Positions 45,601 through 58,600 of a DNA stretch of 64,000 bases are shown here, in pieces. Positions within the stretch are counted from its first letter, which is position 1; each line of letters starts with the position of its first letter. Position numbers and translations under genes: made by a program. The notes below the pieces were generated by a model. The model ran no database searches. It was not told the DNA's origin and worked only from the letters and a program-made list of their open reading frames with translations. This DNA is from Adiantum capillus-veneris (lineage: Eukaryota; Streptophyta; Polypodiopsida; Polypodiales; Pteridaceae). The stretch lies in the NCBI GenBank assembly GCA_014529385.2, contig CM043971.1, positions 58,704,209 through 58,768,208 of the forward strand, in the 5' to 3' direction.

Positions 45601-48600
45601 GAGAGTCCAATCCGAATTTACAGAGACTAACAACCATAGACTAGCGCCTCATGAATCTAAAGGAGAATATGAGTATGTGGAAGAGGAAGAGAAAGTGGAA
45701 GTTGTAGATGAGGAAGTGAAAGATGAGGTCAGCACAGGAGGAGGAAGATGACGAGGGTGGTCCTACTACGGAGCCTCAGGCATAAATTGATCTTGCATAG
45801 GCTTCGGACAGAGTGAGTAGGAAGAGGTCCACATGCTCATGAAGGGTAGTGGAAGGGATCAGTCAACCCTAAGTCAAAGACAAAGATGAACATTAAAGCA
45901 TCAAAGGCTTTCAACAACAAGAAGAGATCCTACTTAGATGTTATTTTTTTCCCAAGAAAAAGATCCTTCCATTAGTTAAGAAAACCGCTCAATGGGCTAG
46001 AAGATGCCCCTACTAGAGAGGGCTACAACATGTGGGGAGACTCTCCCCGTGAAAAGATATGTACAATGGTGCCTAAATCAAGAGATGGGGGGAGGATATA
46101 ACCACACTGGTGGACGGTACTGCCATCTAGGCATGCCATAAACCATTGTGAAGAAGGGCCCTAGGCGCCAAAGTTGCAAGAAGACCTCTTGGTGCTCCGC
46201 ATGAGGTCGGAGTTACCCTGAAGTCTGTCAAACTGGCCCTTGAGGGTATGAACCAGCTCTAGCCAAATGTCACGGACAGTCTCTACCGGTGGGATGGGTC
46301 GAGCCTCGAAAATGCGCAAGCAGCAGGCTCGTCAGATGAACCACAGTGTCAGATTGCAGATGAGCTCCCAGCACAACTCTCTATCTCTGCTCCACTTCTG
46401 AGGAACTAGCTCTTTGGCTGGTTGAAGTGTAGGTCGGCCCTCGTGTATCACAATCATCCTGCTAACAAAAGCCATCTCAAAACGAAGTGCTGGGCCGGTG
46501 AGTGTGGACTAAGCTACAACACCCCAAGTGTACTGGCTGGTTGTGGAGAGTGCAGGCATTAACCAAAAGAATCCGAAGCCAAATCTGTTGTGCCATGGGG
46601 TAGTCCCACGGATAGTGACACTGAGTCATCACAGGCGGCACATACTGCCAAGAGGCGAGTATGCATCAACCAACTCCCCATTACAGTAGCTCGATGTGCA
46701 ACCAGCCACTAGAACATGGTGACAGGCCTCGGCTCTCTACTGTTCCATAAGCGCTCCCAGAATCCTGCCAAGAACTCAGACGTGAGACCCTCCTCCTGCC
46801 AGTGAGATGTTGCAGAAGGACAAGCCAAAGGTGGTGCAAAGAAAACCTTTAAAGCATCCACATTTGAGGAAGTATTACCCACAATTGACTGGCAAGGATC
46901 ACATCATGCACTTCCTGATAATATCAAGATATACAAAGCTTGTAGTGTGGTGCAAGCTGTGGTCAATCTTGTCTTATTGGGACCATATCTCTCGTATTTT
47001 TTGTCTTTCTCTTCAGGTTATCATGGTTCGCACTGGAAACCTAAAACAGATAGCTATGTTCGAGTCCTCTGAGGACACCTCTTCTTCAGACCAGTCCCAC
47101 AGCAACTGTCCATCCAAATATAGAGCCAGTTCTGCAAACGAATCAGATGTGATGATTACTCTACTGAGGAAGATTTCAAGCAATCAATTGCAAAGGTAGG
47201 AGTAACTTTTCCTACTACTATGCTTACTATGTCTCGCCCATCTTTCCAGGATGTTTTCTCTTTCTCTGTAATTGTTGCACTTGGGAGTGCAAAATCTTGC
47301 GAAGGCAGATTTAGTTGAAGACGCATCCCATTCGAAGATCTTTGCCTTCATGCTAATACTCCCAAAGTTGAATGACAACACTCACACTGTGGATGATTTG
47401 GGTAAGGCAATGGGGATGCAGAGCTTCCCATTACCTTGAGCAGATACAAAGACTTATTCTAATTAATCATCAAGTGGCACGGTCAGTGCTCGCCAAGAAC
47501 TTTTGAAGCCCTCACATACCTCTCTCAGCTGGAATCAACGTATTACGTGAGGGCTCCCACCCAGATGGTCCTACCTACATCACCTGCACTCTGTGATTCA
47601 CTCTCTTGCTTGTGTCACTGCTTGTTCTACCCATTTCACCAGCTATTATATAAGTCTATGCAAGAAAGGGTAAAACGGTTTCAAACACAGCGGAAAGCTA
47701 AAGCAGAAGCCTTTAATTGCGTTGCTTCCCTGATTATGCAATTGATTGTAGAGATGCTGCAATCACACGGTGATGGTGATGTCCAGCACAAGGAAAATCA
47801 AAGAGGGCAAAGGGTCCAAGTTCATAGGCTGAAAATGATAAGAAAAGAGTAAATAAGCCCGGGTCGTTAAAGACTCCGCAGCAGACCTGTGGCTTTACCC
47901 TTCTCAGAGAGTCAGGTACAGGTCAATTCACGTGCATCACTACCCACCGCCACCCCTACAGCCCCCTTGAGCACCTGTACTCATAGCTCTTTACTACACT
48001 TTTACCAAATTATCCGTCTCACCCGCTCCTCTCTACTGCTTCTTCTCTTCACATCACCCTCTCCATTTCGCTTTACTCACCTTCTCTGCACCACCATCGC
48101 ACCTCTGACACTTTTAACATTCATCACCACCCTGTCCTCAAATTTATCTTCCTCTAAACCATATGCTTCTATAATTCAAAGAGAAGAACCCGCCGATTTC
48201 CTTCAGTTGTCTGATACAGTCCTCAAGAGTGATGGTCGGGCTGTCCATTCCATCACCAAGGCACTGAGTACTCTTGAAGGCACTCATCAAATGCATGGTG
48301 CAAGTTCTGATGGCATGTATTGGGAACTACTTCAATGTCATCAAACACTCATTGTTAAGGATTTTCTGATCGTCAAACAGTATGATACTATAAGGCGACT
48401 GAAAGCCCAAGTTACGGATGTTAAGGCTGTGGTGAGAGGACCTAGGTAGGAACTTAGGATGCAGTGGAGGATTCAGGAGTGATATATTTTGGTTTTTTTT
48501 TGCTATTACCAGTGGTGGCCCTAGGGCTCCAGCCGATGTCGCAAAACAAGTGCCTTTTGGTCACCGTCTACCGAGGGTGCACTGGTTATTACCAGTGTCT

Positions 48601-51600
48601 GCATTTGCTACTATGCCCCTCCCCGTGGAGACTTTGTCAGAGGGTATTCCTTGTGCTAGTTCAGGGTGGTGGATTGTCAAGGTGGCGCTCCACAAGGTAT
48701 GAGATCAGAGGGGCTTATGCATTGAGATTCTTCAAAGAAAGCATCGGCATCATTTCAATTTGTTGCACCCTCATTACTTCCCTATTTTGGTAACCATCAG
48801 TCTATGCTCCGTCTATGTTCCGGGCACCTTTCCTCACTAACGGCTTCTCAGCCCCCCCATCTAGCATAATCTGCTCTAGCACAGGAAGCTAGCATGCCAT
48901 TTCCGATGTACCCTCGACCTCCAAGTTTTGGTACTTATCCGGCTGCATACTCTTGGCCTCCGCATCAACCTCATGATCAATAGGCTACGGGTGTCTTTTC
49001 ATTTTATATACCAGGTTTGTTCTTGTGAGAGTTTGCAATTTTGTTTAGCAGCTTTACTCACTGAGACGATAAGTGCTCTTTGGTCAGCTAGCAAGGCTAC
49101 AGTGTCACTTGCACTGGATAGGCAGATACGGCTGGTCTTGCGTTCATACTTCGGTCGACACTCTCGATTAATGGACCATAGCCGTCAGTGGTCTAGTGGA
49201 CCTGAGGACCTTGGCGGGACACCGAGGAGTGGTCGAGTGGACACTGTGGCCAGCCTACCACCACCACCATAGTCTGGATATGTGCAGCTGTCTTTCAGAG
49301 ATATTTGTTAAGAGTGATAAATTTTGTGTAGCTACTATATATATATGCTCTGTTTGGTAAAATTGGGTATGACTCTTTGTCCAAAGTCTAGTCTTGACAC
49401 ACAGCACTCTCCTTGCACACTATTTGAGCCCCGATACCTCTATTGTACCTTGTGTGCACTTGGTCTAGAGCTGTGCGTGCTGCGAACCAGTCTGTAGCTA
49501 CACATATCTGAGTGCATAGTCTTTGTTGTGTTACATTTCAGTAGGTCAACATGTCTTTTAGTTGTCTAGCTTGTGCCGTGGAGTGAGATTTCTTGCATAT
49601 TGCACTCAGGAGCTCCTATTGTAGGTACCAATGAGATCCCCAAGCATGTTCGACTCTCCAACGCTAGTTGTTCATAGTATCCATGGCCTAGAGTCTGTGC
49701 GTCAATCATCTTACCCACCTCTGCAAGGAGTCAAGCTTTCACCCAAATCTCGATCTTCTAGGCTGTTTCACACTGGACGGACCCTCTGGGCTGGGAGTGA
49801 CATGTGGCAGTGGCAGGGTACGGACGGTGGTCTAGTGGACATCGTGGCCAAGTCACCACATGGCTGACATTTATGAGCCGTTGGTGGCCCTTTATGGTGT
49901 TACATATGAGTACTAGTGGTTGTCATTGGGATCATCTTCTTCACCTTTGGTCCAGCATCGTCGTCGGGAGAGGGAGTTTTTACACAGAGCACCTCCGCAC
50001 TCACCCTGCACATCTAAGCCTCGACACCCCATTTGTACCTGTGAGTCCTGGGCTAGAGCTGAGTGTGCTGCCATGCCAGAGTCTGTACATGGTTCTTTGA
50101 GATAGTCGAGTCCACATGTTCTGGTCCACTGTTGTGTCTCTGTTGTTCTGTTGTTATCCATTTTTTCTGTGTTTCATTCTGTTTGAGTGAGTTTCCATTT
50201 GTTGAGTGAGATTGTCACGCACATTGCATTGAGGGGCACCCACACTGTAGAGAGCACGACACATTATCCACGCTACAAGTGCTCTCATTTTGGCGATCAC
50301 GGTGGGACCTCAACCGAAGTCTCACTGTGTTGAGTAGCTGGTTTTCTTTGCTTCGCCTGTGCAGCTTGTTGGTCTGGTCCAGTTTCACCCTTGACAGCTT
50401 AATCTAGCTGGTCTAGTCTCTCGCCTTGCTGGTCTGATCCTCTCTCGCCCTGGTCCACCCAGTCCTCGTCCTGGTCTAGTCCTTCCTCGTCCTCGTCCAA
50501 GCCAAGTGTTCTAGTCACTCGCCCTGGTCTAGTAGAGTCTAGACCAAGGTTCAGCCAAGTGAAGGTCGTCTTGCCCAAGTGAAGGTCTTCTTGCCCAAAG
50601 CTTGGTGGGGTTGGCGGTTACTGCAGGACACATACAAGGAGGTCATTGGAGCGCCAAAGTGCACTACTGAGTCCTCTGAAGTACTACCACAGACGGCGTC
50701 AACCCTTGGTGCCCAGTAGAAGCATATTAACCCCATCACCCATACCTACTCATACGGCTACCTCCATTCCTTCGACCGGTTCTACATCCTCCAGGTCACC
50801 TTCTCCGGTAAGGCTCTCCCCCATTTTGTTACAGCAAGCTAGTGAGCAACAGACTCAGGAGCAAGAGGCCATGGAGGAGCTCACAAGTGTTCTGGCAAAG
50901 ATGAACATCAAGTTCCCTACCTTTAAGGGTCTCTCCGCAGAGGATGCAGACGACCATGCTCGGAGGTTTGTCTCTCTTTGCAGAGGTCGTGGCCTCAACA
51001 GAGAAGACGCATACCTGGTGCTCTTCCCGTCCACCTTGGATGGTCTTGCAGATAAATCGTACAATCAGTTTGCTAAAACCACTTTACTACTTGGACCATG
51101 TTAAGACAGCAGTTCTGTGAAGCTTTCCGACCAGGGGATTATCAAGAGAAGATTCTAGATTAGTTAGCCAACCTCTTGCTCCAGCCCAAGGAGACATTTG
51201 CAGAGCTCATGACCAGAACAAAGTCCCTGGTCGCCAAGCTACCTCAGCAACCAGGGGAATTCATGGTGAAGAAGTGGGTAGAGAAGGCTCTGCCTAAGAC
51301 TTCTCAACAAAAGCTCAGAGAAAGCCTCCTTCCTGAAGCTAGTCTGGAAGACATTGTTGCTACTTCTACTAGAATAGAGGGAGCAAGAATGCAGTTCACT
51401 GACTCTCCTCAGTTAGATACTGCCCCTGTACTCGTGGACAGTCCATCAGACCCCTTGACTTCTTTACGAAGGGAACTGGAAGCCCTTAAGTTACAGCGGG
51501 CCCTTCAAGAAGAGAGATCCTTCTCTCTCAGACAGGAGAAGCCTCCACATCAAGAGGCTTATGATCAACTTAAAAGAGAGTTAGAAGAGCTCAGGTCTCA

Positions 51601-54600
51601 GCAGGAGACTAAGGCTATGGTATGGTGTAGTTCATGCCGCTCTCCAGGACACCCTCCACAGGACTGTCCCCTTTGCTCTTATTGCCACTTCTGCGAAAAA
51701 TCGGGTCATGAAGATAAGGATTGCTACTATATAAAGGGATTGCACAAAATACAGCAAAGTCTTGGTCCTACTCTCCAACAGGGGTTAGCACCAGCATCCA
51801 ACATGGTTTCCCACTACGGCCATCCCAACTACATGCCACCTTTGCTCAATACCCCTGCTGTCCAAGGTATGTCAAGTACTTTCCCGACTCAAAGTTTTTA
51901 TAATGCTAATGCCACCTCAACCCCTCAGAGCTTCTACACTTCAACCTCCAACTCCATGCAGCAACCACCTCGTCCCCCGTTTCTTCCTTCCAATCGGCCC
52001 ATACTCTGCTACAGATGCGGAGACTATGGGCATTATCAGAGCAAGTGTCCCTTACCTGAGGGGTCCCCTCCTTGTCGTCATTGCCCTGATTCGAAGGATC
52101 ACTAGAGTAAGGATTGTCCCACGCAAAGGGCATCCACGTCTTTAGGCTCGACTCAGAACAAGCAAGAATTCACCTTCCCGAAGATAAACTTGATTACTGT
52201 CAACACCGTGCCTCAACCATCACGTGCTACTCATGTGGTTAAGCCACTGCAAGTGGAGGAGCCTACTGGTGTCCTTACTCGGGCACAAAGAGCAACTCTT
52301 GGTCTCAGTCTGCCCACAGGTCCACCTCGCCAGTCCCCACTTCCTCAATCTGGTCTACCTAAGCCAAAGGACGAGTCCTTCAAAATTGCTCAGAGCAAAC
52401 CAACTTCCCTGTTATCTGACATTGATGGAGCCTTCTTGGAAGCAGTGGCTGACTTGGAACAGATTAAGGTCCCAAAGGGAGCCCAGTTCGAAGGCGCCAA
52501 GCCCACAGCAGAAGCCATTTTGAAGAATACTTTTCAGCAGGTGTCACTATACGACATGCTAAGGCTCGACGCAACACTCCGAAGTGACACCCTGTCAATC
52601 ATTCAGTCTCTGTACCCGGGGGTTGGGCCTAGTGACGGGCACCTCCCTGTACAGCCCTCAGAGTCTTATTTGATTTCCTATCCAACTGCTCCCCTCACCG
52701 ATTATAAAAGTCCTCGTCTCACTGTATCTATTCTTGGGCACCAGCTATCCGGCGTCATCGTTGATGGTGGATCTGGCATCAACCTGATGCCCGAGTTCAC
52801 TATGTTGGCTCTAGGTCTACAGCCTACTCGCCCTGCTCCCTTCACAGTTACGTTGGCCGACCAACGGACAGTCTACCCAGTGGGCATAGTGGACAATGTG
52901 CCTCTGCAGGTACAAGACTTTACTTTTAACTTAGATTTTGTTGTGGTTCGTCTTCCCCAGGTTGAGGGCGGATTTCCTTTGCTCATTGGAAGACCATGGC
53001 TGCGACACACTAAAGCACTTCATGATTGGGGAAACGACGCAATGTGGATACAAACTTCTGGCTCCCCAATGCAACCCATCCTCTTAGAAGGAGGTATGGA
53101 TCCAGTGGTGCAGCAAGTTTCTTTGTCAATGGAAACCAACCCTGAACAAGAAGAGCCTACTACACCTGAAGGGTCAGATGAAGATCTGCTGGAGTGGTTG
53201 GAGGCTACCAAATCTATGCCTTGTTATGGAGTCTCTATTCACTCTTTGCCTGAAGGTACACCCTCTTCAAATGGTTCCACAGTAACTAAACCTAATGGGC
53301 CACCTAAGCCTATGAAGAAGCATAGAAGCAGTAAGAAATCTCCTCTACGGGAGTTCACACCCCCTCAAACATAAACACCTTTGGTGTCTGCTTCTCCGAC
53401 CAGAACAAAGCTCTCCTCTGTGTATCACAAACTCCCTTCACAGAGCGCGTTTCGCAAGATGACTTCCAAAATCAAGATCATGATAGCTATATTACTAATG
53501 ATAGTTGTGTGCTCCTCGGTTGCCCCTATCTACCCTCCCCCTCACCCCCTCGCCCTAGTCCCTCCTCCTCACCCACTCACCCTCGCCCCTACCCACCCCC
53601 TTACAACCTCTCGCCCCTACCCACCCCTACCCTCTCCCTCACTTACCCTCGCCCCTACCCTCCCCTCACCTTCCCTCGCCCCTACCCACCCCATCACCCC
53701 CTCGTCCCTACCCTCCCCCTCACACCCCCTCACCCTCTCGCCCCTACCCAACCCCCCTCGCCCCTATCCACCCCCTCCCTTCCACTTGACCCTAACCAAC
53801 CCCCTATCTATGCCTCCCCTTTATGTTCTGCCATCATGATGGAGCTTAACCCTACAGCTTAACCCTATTTGCGGTGTTACTCGGGCTTATGGTCATCCCT
53901 CCTTTCGAGAAGAGTTTTGTTGCAAAAAGTGTGGCAAGGTTCATTTGCAACTGCAAGCATGGACCATATCATTTTCCTATCACTATGGTTAGGACAGATA
54001 AAGATGCGCTAGTATCTGAGCTTATCTCTTTGCTGTAGAGCATCATTTTTTGCCAATTGGGATTCTTGGATTATGCAATCAAAGGGAGTCGCGCCTATTC
54101 AAAGCTGTAAACGTTTGCAAGCAGTGCAGTGTGTTTAAACTCCACTTTTGAGCCTAGAACCTGCTTCAAGAAAGATGTACAGATGCAGTACCTAATGTTT
54201 TCTTTCACAGTTTTTTCAGTATTCCTCTCATCGGGACGGTGAGCGGTCTTGTGGCGGGCAACCTGTAAGCAGGCTACAGTGTCACTTTCACAGGACACAA
54301 TTAGTACAGTTGGTCTAGGCTGTTTCACACTGGACGGACCCTCTGGGCTGGGAGTGACACGTGGCAGTGGCAGGGTACCGACAGTGGTCTAGTGGACATC
54401 GTGGCCAGGTCACCACATGGGTGACATTTATGAGCCGTTGGTGGCCCTTTATGGTGTTACATATGACTACTAGCGGTTTTCATTGGGATCATCTTCTTCA
54501 CCTTTGGTCCAGCATCGTCGTCAGGAGAGTGAGTTTTTACACAGAGCACCTCCGCACTCACCCTACACATCTGAGCCTCGACACCCCATTTGTACCTGTG

Positions 54601-55580
54601 AGTCCTGGGCTGGAGCTGAGTGTGCTGCCATGCCAAAGTCTGTACATGGTTCTTTGAGATAGTCGAGTCCACATGTTCTGGTCCACTGTTGTGTCTCTGT
54701 TGTTCTGTTGTTATCCATTGTTTCTGTGTTTCATTCTGTTTGAGTGAGTTTCCATTTGTTGAGTGAGATTGTCACGCACATTGCACTCAGGGGCACCCAC
54801 ACTGTAGAGAGCACGACACATTATCCGCGCTACATCAGGCGGGTCCTGCTGAAGGGGGTCAAAACGATTCCCTGTCGGAACCCAGTGCTGCTGAACTGCA
54901 GGAGGTCGGCCACCAGGGGGAGCAGTGGGGCGAGCCCGTCCCACTACAGCGGTGGCCAAGCACCTGCTGCCAACCGTCAGCTGTCTGATCGCTGGTCTCT
55001 GTCGAGGTATCAAGTTGTGTGTCCTGTGTATCTAGCTGCTGGGCATGATCAGCCTTGGGAGGCTGCGCGTGCGCTGTGGGGCGAGGTCTCCTACGAGGGC
55101 ATGCCTTTGTCAAATGGCCCATTTGTCTACAAATCAAACACTGATTCGGGAGACCCGAATACTCGACTCTGTATGATCCAACCCCCACTCACCCGAGGCA
55201 GTAGTACCACCTTCGGGGAGGGAGTGTGCGTCTCGAACAAGAACCCGCACAGTAGATAAACCTGCGGCCTTGGCCACAACTGAAGTTGCAATGTGCAGAG
55301 ACTCCAGAACTGTCCCGAACATGGAACCAATCCTAGGGAGAAGAGGGAGGTACTCTCGCCTCAAGCCTGGGAAGCAAATCGAAATCGGCAAGTCGGCCTC
55401 CTCCTCAAGCACATCTGTAGTAGGGTCAAAACCATGATGCCATCGTTTGAAGTAAGCTCAAGCTGCTCGGATGCCGAGCCGGCTCATCGAAATCACCTTG
55501 GTTGTCATCTATGAAGACTCGAACTCTATCCGGTAGTACACTCTCCCGAGGATCTGGACATCGGCTGGAAACAAAAAAAA

Positions 55581-55616
<36 letters not shown>

Positions 55617-58600
55617 GGATAGGGGGAGCGCGAGGCAGAGACGGCGGGCAGGCACGAGGCTGGGGTGGGTGAGCGCAGGGCTGAAGCTGGGGGGACGCGG
55701 GGCTGAGGCAGGCAGGCTGCGCGCTAGGAGCAGGCAGCGGGCAAGGTAGCGCGCAGCGCGAGGGAGGAGGGGGGAGGCGTGAGCGATGGCGAAGGGGGGG
55801 GTTGCAGGTGCGTGCGCAGGGGGGCGTGAGCAACAGTGAGCCTCTCAACTCAGCTCCGACGCATCTCTTGTCGCTATACTAGAGAAGCAATTTCCCAGCC
55901 AAACTTTCTTGTTTTATTGTTGTATGAGTTTGAAGTTTAGGGTTTAAGGTTTTAAATTCTCTTTTCGTTAGTTCAATGAGCCAAAGTTTCTTGTCTTATT
56001 TTTATATGAGTTTGAAGTTTAGGGTTTAAGGTTTTGAATTTTCTTTTCCTTCTTTCAATGAATTTAAAAAGGTCTAATTTGAAAGTTTCTTGTTTCATTG
56101 TTGTATGAGTTTGAAGTTTAGGGTTTAGGGTTTTAAATTCCCTTTTCCTTACTTCAATGAATTTGAATTTGAATCTCTGTAGTTTTATTCAAATGAGCTT
56201 CTCTAATTTGTTTTGGCCTTCTCTTTTGTAAAAACGTAAATGATTTTTTTTGTTTCATCAGCTTTCGTGTGTGTCTTTGTGTTTTGGGCAAGCGGTTTAG
56301 CCCCTTTAATGGTTTGTTAGTTCAGACTTTTATATGTATGCTTTGATTTTAGGGGTGTGTGCCTATGCTAATATCTTTACACGATGACTCACACAACATG
56401 TATTATGTGCATTCTTAAATTTGGAATGTCCATCCATGAGAGATGTTTGAACATAAATGACAAGACATTCTCTTAACATGACAAAACATTCTGGTCTTAC
56501 AGGATGCAAGCCAATTGGTGGAGTTCACAGAAACGGGAACTTCATCTTGCTTTATGGAAGGATTTGATTCTGAGCACCACACACTTGCTGTAGCATATTT
56601 TCATGATAGATATCTTGTCCAGGTTGTTGACACTCAGTCATTTAAACTTCAAGGTTTTAAATCATCATTCGTATTAGATATAGAAAATGTTTTTGTTTTC
56701 TGGCTTGAGTTCTATTCAACATTTGAGGGTTTTCAGGTTACTTCCAATTCTGTAAGAGTGTTGCGATCTGGAGGACCTTTGGTGTCTGAATGGTCACCAC
56801 CTACAGATACTGTTGGCACATGTGCAACAACCTTTTCCAATTTTCGGTTGAGCATAACAGCTGCTACATTGCATCCTGAAGGGATTGTTTTAGCTGTCAA
56901 GAAGAATCTATACTCAATCAGGGTGGATGCTGAGGGTGGCTATCATGTAATTGGTATGAGACTTCATTCTTATGAGGTAATCCAAACACTTGAATCTCTG
57001 TCCAACTCTGGCTACATATCTGCAGGCTTGGTAGGCAATTAGACTGTACAAAATTGCTGATTTTGTTTCTCTCTCTCTATTGTTTTCTGAGATGTGATAA
57101 CCAAAAGAAATGTACATGGTCAAACTTTTTGTTTTGAAGCCAATACAAAAGGGACTGACTCGCCTTTAAGCTCTACATTAATGACCACATCTCTACCCAT
57201 ACTATTCTTTAACTGGAATTTCCTAGTCCAATAATCCATGACAATGTTGTTCTTGTGGTGCCCAGGTAAAACCCCAAGAGTACATCACACATTTCCAAAG
57301 GCATGAATGACATGGAAGTCCTCTTACCCAATGTAATGACTTGATGCCTTGATGCCGCTAACACTGCATCCATCTGTGGTCCCATCTCTTCAGGCTTGAT
57401 TCCCATCCGAGCTGCCATCTCTGGTGTGATGGAATTGGCCTTGACTCCAATGTCAAATAAAATGAGGGCCTCTACTTTGTTGCACGCTCTGCAGCGCTCA
57501 ATATTCTCATCCTCGTGGTCTCCAGGTGTCCCCATGAAATCTGGTACAAGTCCGGCTTTCATCTTTTCCTTCTTTGCTCACTCCTCAGCCGCCTTAAAGG
57601 GGCTAATAATGGTACGGCCCCCAGTACCAAGTTGGGGGTGCCCCAATAAAACTTACGCATCAGACCCAATAGTAAGACAAGCCAGCTTGTTTAGTTGGTA
57701 TCTCAGAGCTAATGTGGGATTTTCCTGTTGGTCGTGTGCGAGTTTAAACCTTGTCGCGTTCGTCCAACGAAACACTGTGTATGGTGTGCTATTGGAGCTC
57801 GACTTTTTTACATTGAGTTCTATTGCAAGAGCTCATGCTTGTTGCTTAGCGTGCCGCTTGCACAGCGGTTTTTGACCACATATTCGCTAGCAGGGTAGGT
57901 GCCATTTGCACCTTTGCATGCCCAATTTCATGCTGCCTGCACAAAAAGCGCTTGTCGCCAAGTTAGATGTCTTAGTACTAGCCCCTTTACCCTAAAGGTT
58001 TTCGCACAAAAAAGCGCCCATCACCAAGTTAGCTGTTTTGGAACTGGCCCCTTTGCCCTAGAGGTTTCTGGTTTGTCTTCAAGCTTTTCCTCTTTCTTAG
58101 GACACTTTGCTAACACATGCCGTACATAACCGCACCCATAATGCTTTCCTTGCTTGTAGTATTCCATCTTTGCTTGACAAACAATTTAGGGCATGTGGAT
58201 TTCTTTTTCTGTGCATCCTTCTTGCCTTTCTTCTTCACTTTTTAAGATTATTTATGTGAAGCTTTGGACATTGGATGATCCGTCGCATATATCAAGAAAC
58301 CCATCAACATTGAGTAACCGTCCAAAGCATGGTCCATAAGTTATTGAGTGCTAAAGGAATGTGCTTTAGACAATATCATAAATATCTCTCCATCTATTCC
58401 TTGAGAGAAACCTTCCTTGGAAAGCATGTGAAACCGGCTTAGAGCGATTTCCTGAAGCAGCCGGTTTCACATGCTTTCCACACAGACACGGGGCTAGTGC
58501 AGTGGACTATGTTATGGCACAACCGAGCTTTATTCCTTGTATTCAGGATTTCACAGTGGGAGCCAAATCAGTGGGTGTAGCAGTGGATCATGCTCTTTTG

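Larger units (their letters stand above)
49756..54834 (+). mobile_element. Ty3/gypsy family B element with two LTRs, gag and protease only
   Basis: 5' LTR about 49756-50277 (short at its outer end), leader 50278-50645, gag 50646-52100, protease 52190-53374, a long pyrimidine-rich stretch, and 3' LTR 54264-54834. I see no reverse transcriptase or integrase, so it looks like a gag-protease type non-autonomous element. The two LTRs are very similar by eye, suggesting a fairly recent insertion. Fossil with a few breaks. Confidence 0.85.

Noticed and set aside
57899-58129. ORF with repeated Cys/Ser motif between gypsy pieces
   Set aside because: Short, on the strand opposite to the gypsy zinc-knuckle remnant; a shadow of degenerate gag.
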